Positions 9,717 to 20,085 of a stretch of DNA of 64,000 nt are shown here, one piece after another. Under the pieces are notes generated by a model. The model was not told the DNA's origin. It did not search any database and worked only from the letters and a program-made list of their open reading frames with translations. A program made the translations under genes and the position numbers. Numbering within the stretch: the first letter of the stretch is position 1; the number at the start of each line of letters is the position of its first letter. Source of the stretch: Pithys albifrons albifrons (Eukaryota; Chordata; Aves; Passeriformes; Thamnophilidae); assembly GCF_047495875.1 (NCBI RefSeq), contig NC_092486.1, positions 3,904,195 to 3,968,194 on the forward strand, in the 5' to 3' direction.

Positions 9717-10697
9717 GAATCATGGAATCATAGAATGGATTGGGTTGGAAAAGCCCTCCCAGATCATCAAGTCCAACCTTTGATCCAACCTCACTGTGAT
9801 CACCAGCCCAGGGCACTCTGTGCCCTGGGCTGGTGATCACAGTGGGGTTGGATCAAGACGTGGTGGATTCTCCCTCAGTGCCACATCCACAGAATGACAG
9901 AATGGATTGGGTTGGAAAAGCCCTCCCAGATCATCAAGTCCAACCCTTGGTCCAACCCCTCTGGGATCACTCTGGCACTCTGTGCCCTGGGCTGGTGATC
10001 ACAGTAGGGTTGGATCAAGACGTGATGGATTCTCCCTCAGTGCCACATCCATAGAATCACAGAATGGATTGGGTTGGAAAAGCCCTCCCAGATCATCAAG
10101 TCCAACCCTTGGTCCAACTCCAGTCCCTTTACCAGATCATGGCACTCAGTGCCACGGCCAAGCTCAGTTTCAAACCCTCCAGGGATGGGGAATCCACCCC
10201 CTCTCTGGGCAGCCCATTCCAATCCCTGAGCACTCTCTCTGCAAAGAATTTCTTTCTGCTCTCCAACTTCAATTTCCCCTGGCAGAGCTTGAGCCCATCG
10301 TGCCCCCTTGTCCTATTGCTGAGTGCCTGGGAGAAGAGACCAACCCCCACCTGGCCACAACTTCCCTTCAGGCAGTTCCAGACAGTGCTGAGGTCACCTC
10401 TGAGCCTCCTCTTCTCCAGGCTGAACACCCCCAGCTCCCTCAGCCTCTCCCCACAGCACTTGTGCTCCAGTCCCTTCTCCAGCCTCGTTGCTCTTCTCAC
10501 TTGGGTTGGAAGAGACCTCTGAGATCATCAAATCCAACCCTTGATCCAACCCCACTGGGATCACTCTGGCACTCTGTGCCCTGGGCTGGTGATCCCAGTG
10601 GGGTTGGATTAAGACATGTTGGATTCTCTGTCCCTGGAGGTGTTTCAGAGGACACTCAGTGCCACATCCAGTCCCTTCTCCAGCCTCGTTGCTCCAC
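9717..10697 (-). mobile_element. composite CR1 3' element with three hairpin modules (copy B)
   Basis: Read on the minus strand from 10697 downward: module 1 (about 10697-10495) with an inverted repeat, then the CR1 3' body and tail (10495-10053), then two more modules (about 10052-9893 and 9892-9717). Each of these carries 'gagaatccaccacgtcttg' or the variant 'gagaatccatcacgtcttg', a hairpin and a CR1 tail. The module order matches copy A (2855-3503) and copy C (57072-58075). The 5' start at 'gagcaacgaggctgg' is within a few bases of copy A. The 278- and 152-codon plus-strand frames here are antisense readings of CR1. Confidence 0.85.
9780..9856. repeat. near-perfect palindrome, 37-bp arms
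   Basis: Arms 9780-9816 and 9820-9856 with a 3-bp spacer (tct) and one mismatch. The inner part is 'ccagcccagggcac' against 'gtgccctgggctgg'. Single strands or transcripts should fold into a strong hairpin. Confidence 0.95.
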
Positions 10698-12982
10698 AGT
10701 TCTAACAAGCAGAGCAGGATCCTGGTCCTTTAATACAAATTAAAGGGAAAAATAAAAAGATGCTTCATAAGCTGCTGCAAAGTGGAACCTTCTTCCAAAC
10801 AAACCAATTTGCAAAAAGACAGAGCCAGTGGGATCCGGGAATAACTTAATAAACATCTCTGAAAAAAACCCAATGCATTTAAGAACATCAGGGTGGGTTT
10901 TTTTCTAACAGAGAAACATCAGCTCTGTGGGGAAATAAATGTAATGAACTAAGTCCAATCTCCACAAACATTTGTTTTGTTATCTCTGTAAAATCAATAT
11001 ACATGTTGCAATTATGTCCTGAGATGAATCCCCCAAACTTCTGATTCTCTCTCAGGGCTTCCTGCTCGATTGAGGTTCATTACATCTCCCTTTCTTCATC
11101 TAGATAAATCTGGGCTTTGGTTTTTTTTCCATTTCCAAGCCCAAGTCATGGTTGTTTTTTTTTCTTTGAAAGGTTTCATTTCTCTTTTCCTTCCATTGTA
11201 GAGGGAGCTCAGTGCTTCCCTCAGCTCTAATCTAATACAATTAAATGTAATTTAATTGCTGTGCAAGCCTATATTTGTTAGGATTCCCAGCAACAAATAA
11301 ATCAGAATAAAATGCTCTGCCTGACATGGATCTTCCTGATTTTTTCAGCTAAAATAACCCAGTTTGGGTTTCAGCAGCTTGGCCAAGTTTGACTCTACAA
11401 TAACCAAGATTATTTCTTCTCCCTGACCTTCACTTGATTTTGGATTTATTTGGATCAGATCCAGGGAGAAAGAGCATCCCAAATACTCCTCTGCCCCTCT
11501 CCTGGCTGTGGAGATTTCGGGATACTCTTCCCTATTTTCTGTTGTCCCACATTGGAGCAGTTCATTTCCCTGCCTGGGAACAAGAGCCCCATCCACTATT
11601 CACAAGGTACAGGAATAAACGTGGGCAATTATCACCCAGGGGGATCCAATTATTGATTTCCCCTCAAATTTTAATGAAGAAAAACCACTGTGTGTTCATT
11701 CAAATCACAGAGAAAGTGAAAATTCGCTGCCAACTTCTTGGAAAAACCATTTCCAAGGGTGTCAGCACCTTCTGGGACTCCTGCCATGTGCTGGGCACGG
11801 AGATTTTCCCTCTTACAACAACATCTCTCATTTTTACACCATGTTTTTAGTCAGGTTTTTCCTCTTTTATTTCTTTTTCCCCCATTTTTTTGTTTAGGTT
11901 CAGACCCTCCAATGCTCATTTCACCCAGAGAATATCTTTGAAATGCTGCTCTTCAAACCTTCTAATGGGGTTTGGAGACAGCACAGGGAGCTCAGGGGGT
12001 TGTCATTCCTTTGGGATGCTCGTAGGATCCTCAGGAGCTGGGAGGGATCCCAACATTCCTCCTTCCATGGGGGGTTGTGATCCTGGATTTGAGGTGTCAG
12101 ACACAATTACAGGGGGTTGGAGCATTATATGATTAATGCATCATGTGAATATATGAATTATAAATAAAGATTATTTATCAGAAAGGGTAATAGAAGGTTG
12201 GGATGGGTGCTGGAGACAGCAGGATTTTCCTTGTTTTCTCCCTGGAAATGAGAGGAGGAATGTGGCTGGTTCCTCCCATGGCAAGAAATTTTCTTGGCAC
12301 CCCCAACTTTCCCAAGGAAAGGCACATCAGGCACTGGGGTGGGGGTTTTGCTATTCTAAAGAGAGAAAAACTTCTCAAGGTGTCCTGCTGGTGGCTGTTA
12401 AGTTAAAAAAACCAAAAATTAAATTAATTGTATAAAATTATTTATAAATCACAGAAGGAACCCTGGGCACAGTTGGGTGGAGTTTCCGACCCCCCTTCAG
12501 GGGGAGGGTGTGGAGGGCAAGACAAATTGGATTAAAATTAACCCCCAGCCTCCTGCCAGGCCTGGGGATATCCCTGATTATCTTCTTTCCTGGGAGTCCC
12601 CTCTAGGGCTGGGAATGTGCCATTAAATGGCTCGTTTGTAGGACTGGGCTGGTTCAGGGAGTTCATAATGTCCATGTCATGGCAGTTTAGCAGGAGAATG
12701 TGGATCTTCTGCTCAAGGAGACACGACCATCCATCAAAGTGTTTAACAGCCTCAGGTCAGCTCCCTCTGCTTGGGCAGCTCTGGGAAGGGAGCCAAGGAA
12801 ACCACGGGGTTCATTCCAGGACTTCTCTGGGAAGGGCTGAGGGAAGTGCTCAGTTCATGGCCAGGAGCAGGAGCTTGGCTGGGACAGATTCCCCCTCACC
12901 TGCCAAGTGCCAGAGGTGGGAGGGGAAAAGGTTGGAAGCTCTGGGATGATTCCAACCCAACCTACAGCCCTGGAGGTGCAGC
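10698..12982. other. single-copy, partly AT-rich block
   Basis: No gene seen. About 10730-11350 is AT-rich, with several T-runs near 11120-11170. Further AT-rich patches lie at 12120-12180 and 12400-12460 ('ttaaattaattgtataaaa'). No tandem structure. Confidence 0.45.
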
Positions 12983-13420
12983 GTGACACTGAGTGGTGAC
13001 ACTGAGGTGGGACACTGAGCTGTGACTGAGGTGGGACACTGAGCTGGGACAGGGGACACTGAGCTGGGACTGAGCGGGGACACTGAGCTGGGACAGGGGA
13101 CACTGAGCTGGGACACTGAGCTGGGACACTGAACTGGGACACTGAGCTGGGACAGGGGACACTGAGCTGGGACAGGGGACACTGAGCTGGGATACTGAGC
13201 TGAGACAGGGGACGCTGAGCTGGGACACTGAGCGGGGACACTGAGCTGGGACAGGGGATGCTGAGCTGGGACACTGAGCTGGGACACTGAGCTGGGACAC
13301 TGAACTGGGACACTGAGCTGGGACACTGAGCTGGGACAGGGGACACTGAGCTGTGACACTGAGCTGTGACAGGGGACACTGAGCTGGGACACTGAGCTGG
13401 GACAGGTGACACTGATGGGG
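12983..13420. repeat. ~13/20-bp minisatellite (GGGACACTGAGCT)
   Basis: Alternating units 'gggacactgagct' (13 bp) and 'gggacaggggacactgagct' (20 bp), about 28 in all, with variants 'gctgtgac' and 'gcggggac'. The reverse strand reads as long Ser/Pro/Val/Gln/Cys repeats in several frames, an artefact. Confidence 0.92.
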
Positions 13421-15772
13421 ACAGACAGGGCCTGGGGAGGAAGGACAGGCTGTGGGGAGGCTGCAGCTCCGAGGAGGAGGAGGATGATGATGAAGCAGGG
13501 AGGGTTTGGTGGAGCTGTGGCAGAGACGTGGGCAAAGACCCCCCTTGGTGAGCCCAGCAGGGAGATGTGACAGTGCTCCAAGGCCCTTTCCTCTTGTCCT
13601 GTCCCTTGTTAACCTGGCAGGAAAGAACAACCCCCCCCCGGCTCCCCCCTCCTCCTGCCAGGGAGTTGTAGGGAGTGAGAAGGTCCCCCCCAAACATCTT
13701 TTCCTCCAAAGCACACCCTGACACGACTGAGCTACAGGCAGAGTGTGCTGGTACTCCCAGGCCCAGCAATCAGGACAGAAAAAAAAAAGGAAAAAGCAAA
13801 GAAAAGAACAATTCTGCAAACCAGGAAATGTTTCATCCTCATCTTGTGGGTTTTCAGAGCCTCCCTCTCGCCACTTCCTCCAGGGATTGCTGATTTTCCC
13901 CTGTAATTAGCAGCAAACTGTGATTGCCTTGCTTTAAAAGCAAGGCAAGTGTCTCCCTTGGATGCCCACATGGGCTTTTCCCCCCATCTTTTCTTCACAT
14001 TTTATTTCTCACCACTAATTAAATCAGAACTGGCAGCCAACAAAGCTCTTGGAGGAGCCAAACCCTCCCCAGGAGAGAAAGGAGCAGTTTGGGGGGAGTC
14101 CTGCCCCAAAGTGGGGAGCCCTGGGGGGTCCCCACCGTCCAATTTTTGGAAAGAAATGACTGGATGTGGCACTGGGTTGGATTCAATGAGGGCTTTTCCA
14201 ACCTCAGGGATTCCATTATTCACAAATAACAACTGTGATCATCTCCAGGCAGAAGCAGCTTTAACCATTTATAGCCTTGTACAATTCAGGGATGGCTGAG
14301 ATTTCCACTTCCCAGCCAGTTTTCCTTCTTGTTTATCACAATTAAACATCAGCGTTACAATTTTTAAATGATTTTATAAAATTTCTTTCAATTTTTGATA
14401 ACTTTTTCTTTTTAACTTAAGAACCACCAGCAGGACAACTCGAGAAGTTTTTTATCTTTCAGAAGAGAACAAACCTTCAGGCTTGGTGTCCTTTTTCCTT
14501 GGTGATGCCAAGGCTGGGCAGATGTTGGGCAGCCCAGTGCCCCCCTCCAGCCCTGCCACACCCCCCTCTCCTGCCCAGCCCCACCTTGTCTGAGATGGAG
14601 AGATGCACCAGAGAGCCTGTGAATAAAACATGAAGCAGAAAGTAAATCCTTTCTGGCACCTGGTTACTTCTCTTCCGAGTGCAATACGTGAGCCTGCTAA
14701 TTGCCTGATTTACTGTAGCAGCCACTGTGCCAACAGCAATAAATAATGTTAATTAATATAAGGTAACCCACTGACAGAGAGGCTGGTAATTACCAGGAAA
14801 CCAGAGGGATGGGCCTTTTGTGGTGCTGTTGGAGAAGAGCAGAGCACAATTTCCTCTCTATTTGGTTATCTATCATCCTTTATTTGTTTGCCTTGAGCGC
14901 TCTGTGGAAAGATCTTGGGTCCAATTCCTGTTTGTTTTCTTTCTCTTTTTTCCCTCCCCCCTTCCCCAAGGACATGGAACGTTAATGGGAGAAGTGTTTC
15001 TTTGATTACACACACAGAGAAATGAGGGGTTTTTTTTCCTCCCCAGCGTTTGCAGGGAAGAAAATCCGACGCCAAATGTCGAGTGTGAACATCCTGGTGT
15101 GCCAAAAAGTCTGGCTGGAAACAGGGAATTATTGATTCCAACACGACAAAGTCCCTCCCTTACCCTGCCAGGGCTGTGTGTGCCTCACCCAGCAGATTGA
15201 AGCATTTCTTTAAATACTTTTGTTGAGCCTGGGGCTGAGGAAATTTAGGGTAATCCTGGAAAGATGCAGAAGGAAACACCTCCTGTTATCACCTGGCAGG
15301 GAGAAGATGCATTGATTTGTTGTAACAAGTCATCAGACTGTGCCCTGATCAGCTTCATCCCATGTCTGGTCCCCTTCTCACTCCAACCAACACATAAATC
15401 ACTGTAAGATCTGTCCACTGGGTTAAAAACCAGCAAGTGCCAGGAAATCAGATAAAACAAGTGAGACATTCCTGAGCCAGGCTGAGCTCCCAGCAGAACC
15501 CCCTGGCTCTGGGAAAGATGCTTAAAGTGGATTTAATTGTTAAAGTGGGAGCACTGGTGGAAAAATGAGTCTCCAGGGAGGGAGAGGGATGCCTGAGGAT
15601 CAGAGCTGGGGTTGTTCTTCCCTCCTAAGGCCCCAGTCACTCTATCAGCAGGTGATTCCATGGCCCAGCAGCCACCTGAGGCAGCACTGACACCTCCCAA
15701 AGCCTCCCTTTGGTCCCTCTTGGAGAGATTCCTCCTTGTGTCAGCAGGGGGAAGGTTGGACGGCAGGAGGAG
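13421..15772. other. single-copy non-coding block
   Basis: No gene seen. An A10 run lies near 13779. AT-rich stretches lie at 14320-14430 and 14725-14765 ('taatgttaattaatataagg'). The rest is unique sequence of mixed composition. Confidence 0.45.
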
Positions 15773-16355
15773 GGATGTGGGATGTACCCTGAGGGGTGTG
15801 GGATGTGCCCTGAGGGGTGTGGGATGTGCCCCGAGGGGTGTGGGATGTGCCCCAAGGGATGTGGGATGACCCTCAAGGGATGTGGATGTGCCCCAAGGGG
15901 TGTGGGATGTGCCCCAAGGGATGTGGGATGTGCCCCAAGGGGTGTGGGATGTGCCCCAAGGGGTGTGGGATGTGCCCCAAGGGATGTGGGATGATCCTCA
16001 AGTGATGTGGATGTGCCCCAAGGGGTGGGGGATGTGCCCCAAGGGATGTGGGATGTGCCTTGAGGGATGTGGATGTGCCCCATGGCATGTGCCCCAAGGG
16101 GTATGGGATGTGCCCCAAGGGATGTGGGATGTGCCCCAAGGGATGTGGGATGTGCCCAAGGGATGTGGATGTGCCCCATGGCATGTGCCCCAAGGGGTGT
16201 GGGATGTGCCCCAAGGGGTGTGGGATGATCCTCAAGGGATGTGGGATGTGCCCCAAGGGATGTGGATGTGCCCCAAGGGGTGTGGGATGTGCCCCAAGGG
16301 ATGTGGGATGTGCCCCAAGGGATGGGGGATGATCCTCAAGGGATGTGGGATGTGC
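15773..16355. repeat. 21-bp minisatellite (GATGTGGGATGTGCCCCAAGG)
   Basis: About 28 units of 'gatgtgggatgtgccccaag' plus g, with 15-bp short units ('gatgtggatgtgccc'-type) and 'gatgatcctcaag' variants in a semi-regular order. Many junctions contain the self-complementary decamer CCCCAAGGGG. The 7-residue period gives open frames on both strands (Gly-Cys-Gly-Met-Cys-Pro-Lys and His-Pro-Leu-Gly-His-Ile-Pro), which are not genes. Confidence 0.95.
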
Positions 16356-16611
16356 CTCAGCCAACTCCAGACTCCGGGATGTGAACCCCAGGTTCAGGGA
16401 TCTGTGAGGCACTGGAAGAAATTCCCTGTTTTCCATAATGTGGCTCCTGACTCTAAGCTCCCAGCAGGGAGAACAGCCCAGCTCCCTCCCTCTCCTTCCC
16501 AGGCTTTGGGGATTTAACAGCTGCTTTTCTGCTGTGAGAACCTCCAGGTTGGGATGAAGTGACGAGTCCTCCTCAAGGAGACTTGTTTGGATGGTTTTCA
16601 TGCTGGATTTT
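16356..16611. other. single-copy non-coding sequence
   Basis: Short unique interval with nothing recognised. Confidence 0.4.
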
Positions 16612-16725
16612 TCCAGGAAAGGGCTTGGAGCAACCTGGTCTGGTGGAAGGTGGGGTGGAACCTCCTCAGGGGGGTGGAACAAAATGAGCTTTAAGGTCCC
16701 TTGTGACCCAAACCAGTCTGGGATT
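16612..16725 (+). mobile_element. CR1 3' tail fragment
   Basis: 'gggcttggagcaacctggtc', 'gagctttaaggtcccttgtg' and 'acccaaaccagtctgggatt' identify the terminal CR1 region, with a small internal expansion around 'ggtggggtggaacctcc'. Confidence 0.85.
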
Positions 16726-17170
16726 GATTTTGCACATGATGGGTCTTTCCCGAGGTTGGTACAAACCCAAGTGGCTCCACAGGTGAGGGAGATGGAAAAG
16801 CTCCTGTTGCTTTCCCAGAGCAGGATTTGGCCCTGGAGTTGCCCTGATTCACACGGTCAAACCCCCTGACCTGGGCACGTTCACACCCCATTTTTCACAG
16901 CGGGTTTTAAGAGCATCTCCTGCTTCCTGCACATTTCCCCTGCAGAGCTCCCATCAGCCTGGAAATGGCCCTCAACATATGGCACCACGACTCCACCAGA
17001 GCCATTTGGGATAATTTGTGTGCTGTGCAGAGACACAGGATTTGGGAGCAAGATGGAAATTTCTCCCTGGGCTACTGGGAAGGGGGAGAGGTGGGCTGGG
17101 ATCTCTCAATGTCAGATTGCAAAGCCCTCTGGCCGTGCCCGGCTGCAAGGTGGGCATGAACCTCCTCCTG
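16726..17170. other. single-copy non-coding sequence
   Basis: No gene or repeat recognised. Confidence 0.4.
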
Positions 17171-18264
17171 TGCCATGGCCCTGGGAGTCAGGGCCTGATT
17201 TATCCTACTGAAGGAATTCTCAGCTCCCCAGCTCTCAGTGCTGCATGTCAGGAGGGTTTGGGGGCTGTGCTGAGCAGCACAAGAGTGTGCAAAGGCCTGT
17301 TTCTATCCCCCCAAGCCAACAGTTTATTATCTCTCTTTATTATTTCTCTGCATATGGAAACCCCCTGTGAGCACTCAGGACAAGTGTTGCTAAACTCAGG
17401 CCCTGCAAAACTGGACTTTAATCCCAGTAGGATTTTAATCCCAGCCTTGCCACAGAGGAGTTCCAGATCCTGGTTGTGCCCCTTTCCCGGTGCTGCTGCT
17501 CATCCCACCTGTTCCCCTGGGCATATTCCCAGCACTTGTGGGTTTGGGGGGTGTTTTCACCCCTCACACAGTGGCACAGTTGATATAAAATGGGTATTAA
17601 ATCTCCACAGACCCCCCCAGGTCAGGGCTCTGAGCTCACTCTGAACTCCCAGCGCTTTGGGAAGCAATTTCAGGTCCTTTACATGTTCAGAGCTCGTCAG
17701 AGGCATCACCTTTTTGGTGCCATGGCCCTGGGAGTCAGGGCCTGATTTATCCTGCTGAAGGAATTCTCAGCTCCCCAGCTCTGAGTGCTGCGTGTCAGGA
17801 GGGTTTGGGGTCTGTGCTGAGCAGCACAAGAGTGTGCAAAGACCTGTTTCTATCTCTAACTGGCACCCAGAGGCACAAGCCAACAGTTTATTATTTCTCT
17901 TTATTATTTCTCTGTATATGGAAACCACCTGTGAGCACAGCAGGCCCTGCAAAACTGGACTTTAATCCCAGCTGGATTTTAATCCCAGCCTTGCCACGGG
18001 GTAGCTGCAGATCCTGGTTGTGCCCCTTTCCCGGTGCTGCTGCTCATCCCACCTGTTCCCCTTGGCATATTCCCAGCACTTGTGGATTTGGGGGGTGTTT
18101 TCACCCATCACACAGTGGCACAATTGATATAAAATGGGTATTAAATCTCCACAGACCCCCCAGCTCAGGGCTCTGAGCTCACTCTGAACATCCAGCGCTT
18201 TGGGAAGCAATTTCAGGTCCTTTACATGTTCAGAGCTCGTCAGAGGCATCACCTTTTTGGTGCC
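17171..18264. repeat. 547-bp tandem duplication (two copies)
   Basis: Copy 1 is 17171-17717 and copy 2 is 17718-18264, head to tail, each starting 'tgccatggccctgggagtca' and ending 'ggcatcacctttttgg'. They share nearly all sequence. Differences include a roughly 20-bp insertion in copy 2 near 17857 ('taactggcacccagaggca'), a roughly 23-bp segment present only in copy 1 near 17378, and scattered substitutions. It is a local segmental duplication of unique sequence rather than a transposon: no target-site or terminal signal is seen. Confidence 0.95.
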
Positions 18265-19662
18265 AGAGCTGGTGCCAGCCCTTCCTGCTCTCTTTGTTCA
18301 TTACTAACAGCCCCAGGTTTGTCTCGGGGCTGCTGAGCCTCCCCCTGCTCTGCCCACGGAGCCGGAGCTGCTCCGTTATTATCCCGCATTTCTCTCTCCC
18401 CAGCCGTGCCTGGATGTCCCTGTCGTTCAGCTCTGACTGCTCTGGCACCTGCCTGGCTCTTCTGTCTCCTATTTATGGCTTTGCTGTCACCACTCACAGC
18501 CACGACTGACAGCACAGCACAGCTCCAGAATTCTCTCCTCTTTTTTGCCTTTCCCATCCCTTTCCAACAGGGAACTGGGAGGGACAATGAGCAGCAGTGG
18601 CTGGAGTTGGAGGAGGTCAGCCTGACCTGAGCAGAATTGGTTTAGATTGCACAAATTTGTCATTTTTAAGGCCAAAAGGTGCTATTTTCCCACACCTAAC
18701 CTGACATTTTGCTTAATGATGGCCATATAAATTCACCCAGTAATTTCCATCTGGGCCTGAACTGCCTGTGGATGGAGTTGGGCTGTTTTCAGAGCAACAG
18801 GCATCTGACCTTTGGAAATGGATCCCATGATGAATTACCAGGTCAGATTTTATTTCTGTGAGAGTTTGGGTGACTTCAGCTTCCAGACATTGCTCCCCTT
18901 GCTTTAAAATCCACCCCAGCTGGTCCATGTGCACCAGAGTCCCTTTCCCAGTAGGGACCTTTGTGGCTTTTCCCTCCAAGGCCTCATACTGAGCTTCTTT
19001 CCCAGCCAATATTTATTTAAAATAAATATATTCAATCATATAAAGAGGCTGTTTAATTTTACAAGAGTCTCTTTGCACCCTGAAATACAAACCTCCCCCA
19101 CCAGAGCCAGAGGGGCCTCGAAGAGAATCACAAAGAGTGGTTGGAACAACTGATTTCAGGGAGATTAAACCCCAGAGGAGTCTGGAGCTGCAGAGCATCC
19201 CTGTCAGGATGGGCAAGGCTGGAGCAGACATGATTGTTGCATTGGGAAATCCAATGTCTTGGTTGTTAATGATGGAATTTCCATCCCTCACAGCCTCAGG
19301 ATGCTGGTTGTGGAGCTGCTCCCCCTTGGAAGGCTGACACTGCTTCTCATCCCTGCACAGGAGTCCTTATTCCAAAGCTCTTTTCCCAGGGAGAGGGAAC
19401 TTCTTTGAGGGTTGGAAGCAAGACTGGTGTAAAAGGCTTGTTGGAGTCTCATTCCCAGCTTGTTACTGGTGTGACCAGTAGGAAGAGAATCTTCTCAGAG
19501 GTGCCAAACCCTGGCTGGGGCTGAGCAAGGAATGAAGATGGGGCTCAGCCTCTGCTCCTGCAGCTCCTACCCCTGGGAAGATCTGGGAAAAACCTCTCCT
19601 GTTTCCTTGGAAAAGGCCAGACTGGCCCCAGAACTCACTTTAGGTTGTGCTGCCTCCAAGTC
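18265..19662. other. single-copy non-coding block
   Basis: No gene recognised. 18300-18630 is richer in CpG than its neighbours but shows no convincing exon. An AT-rich patch lies at about 19005-19045. Confidence 0.4.
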
Positions 19663-20085
19663 TGGAGAAGGACATGGAGCTGCTGGAGAGAGGGCAGGGG
19701 AGGAGCAGGAGGGTCAGGGGATGGAGGGAGGGAGGGGATGGATGGGATTGTGCCGCTCCAGGGAGACCTTCCAGTGTCTAAAGGGCTCCAAGAGCTGGAG
19801 AGGGACTTGGACAAGGGATGGAGGGACAGGACACAGGGAATGGCTTCCCTCTGCCAGAGGGCAGGGAGAGATGGGATATTGGGAAGGAATCCTTCCCTGT
19901 GAGGGTGGGGAGGGGCTGGGATGGAATTCCCAGAGAAGTTGTGGCTGCTCCATCCCTGGAAGTGTCCAAGGCCAGCTTGGAGCAACGTGGGCTAGTGAGA
20001 GGTGTCCCTGCCCATGGCAGGGGTGGCACTGGATGATTTTAAGGTCCCTCCAACCCAAATCATTCTGGGATTCCCTAATTCCATG
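19663..20085 (+). mobile_element. CR1 LINE 3' fragment
   Basis: Contains 'ctggagagggacttggac', 'gaatggcttccctctgccag', 'agatgggatattgggaagga', 'ccatccctggaagtgtccaa', then 'gaggtgtccctgcccatggc' and a tail. It is the same subfamily as 30726-31090. It lies inside a 401-codon open frame (19532-20737) which is therefore rejected as a gene. Confidence 0.9.

Noticed and set aside
10064..10522. 123-190-codon frames recurring at 3028-3522, 9907-10743, 45475-46269 and 57422-57994, which look like a conserved protein family
   Set aside because: All coincide with CR1 3' non-coding body in sense or antisense; their similarity is DNA-level transposon identity.
12855..13769. Overlapping 243-304-codon Ser/Pro/Val/Gln-rich frames on the minus strand
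   Set aside because: Readings of the GGGACACTGAGCT minisatellite in three frames at once.
15740..15760. 'gtcagcagggggaagg' as a CTCF site
   Set aside because: Two mismatches to the core consensus.
15873..16682. 269-codon His/Pro/Leu-rich minus-strand frame
   Set aside because: Reading of a 21-bp minisatellite; both strands are open, as expected from the period.
18300..18630. CpG-richer stretch with pyrimidine tract and 'ccccagccgtgcc' resembling an exon start
   Set aside because: No consistent open frame with donor and acceptor and no recognisable protein domain.
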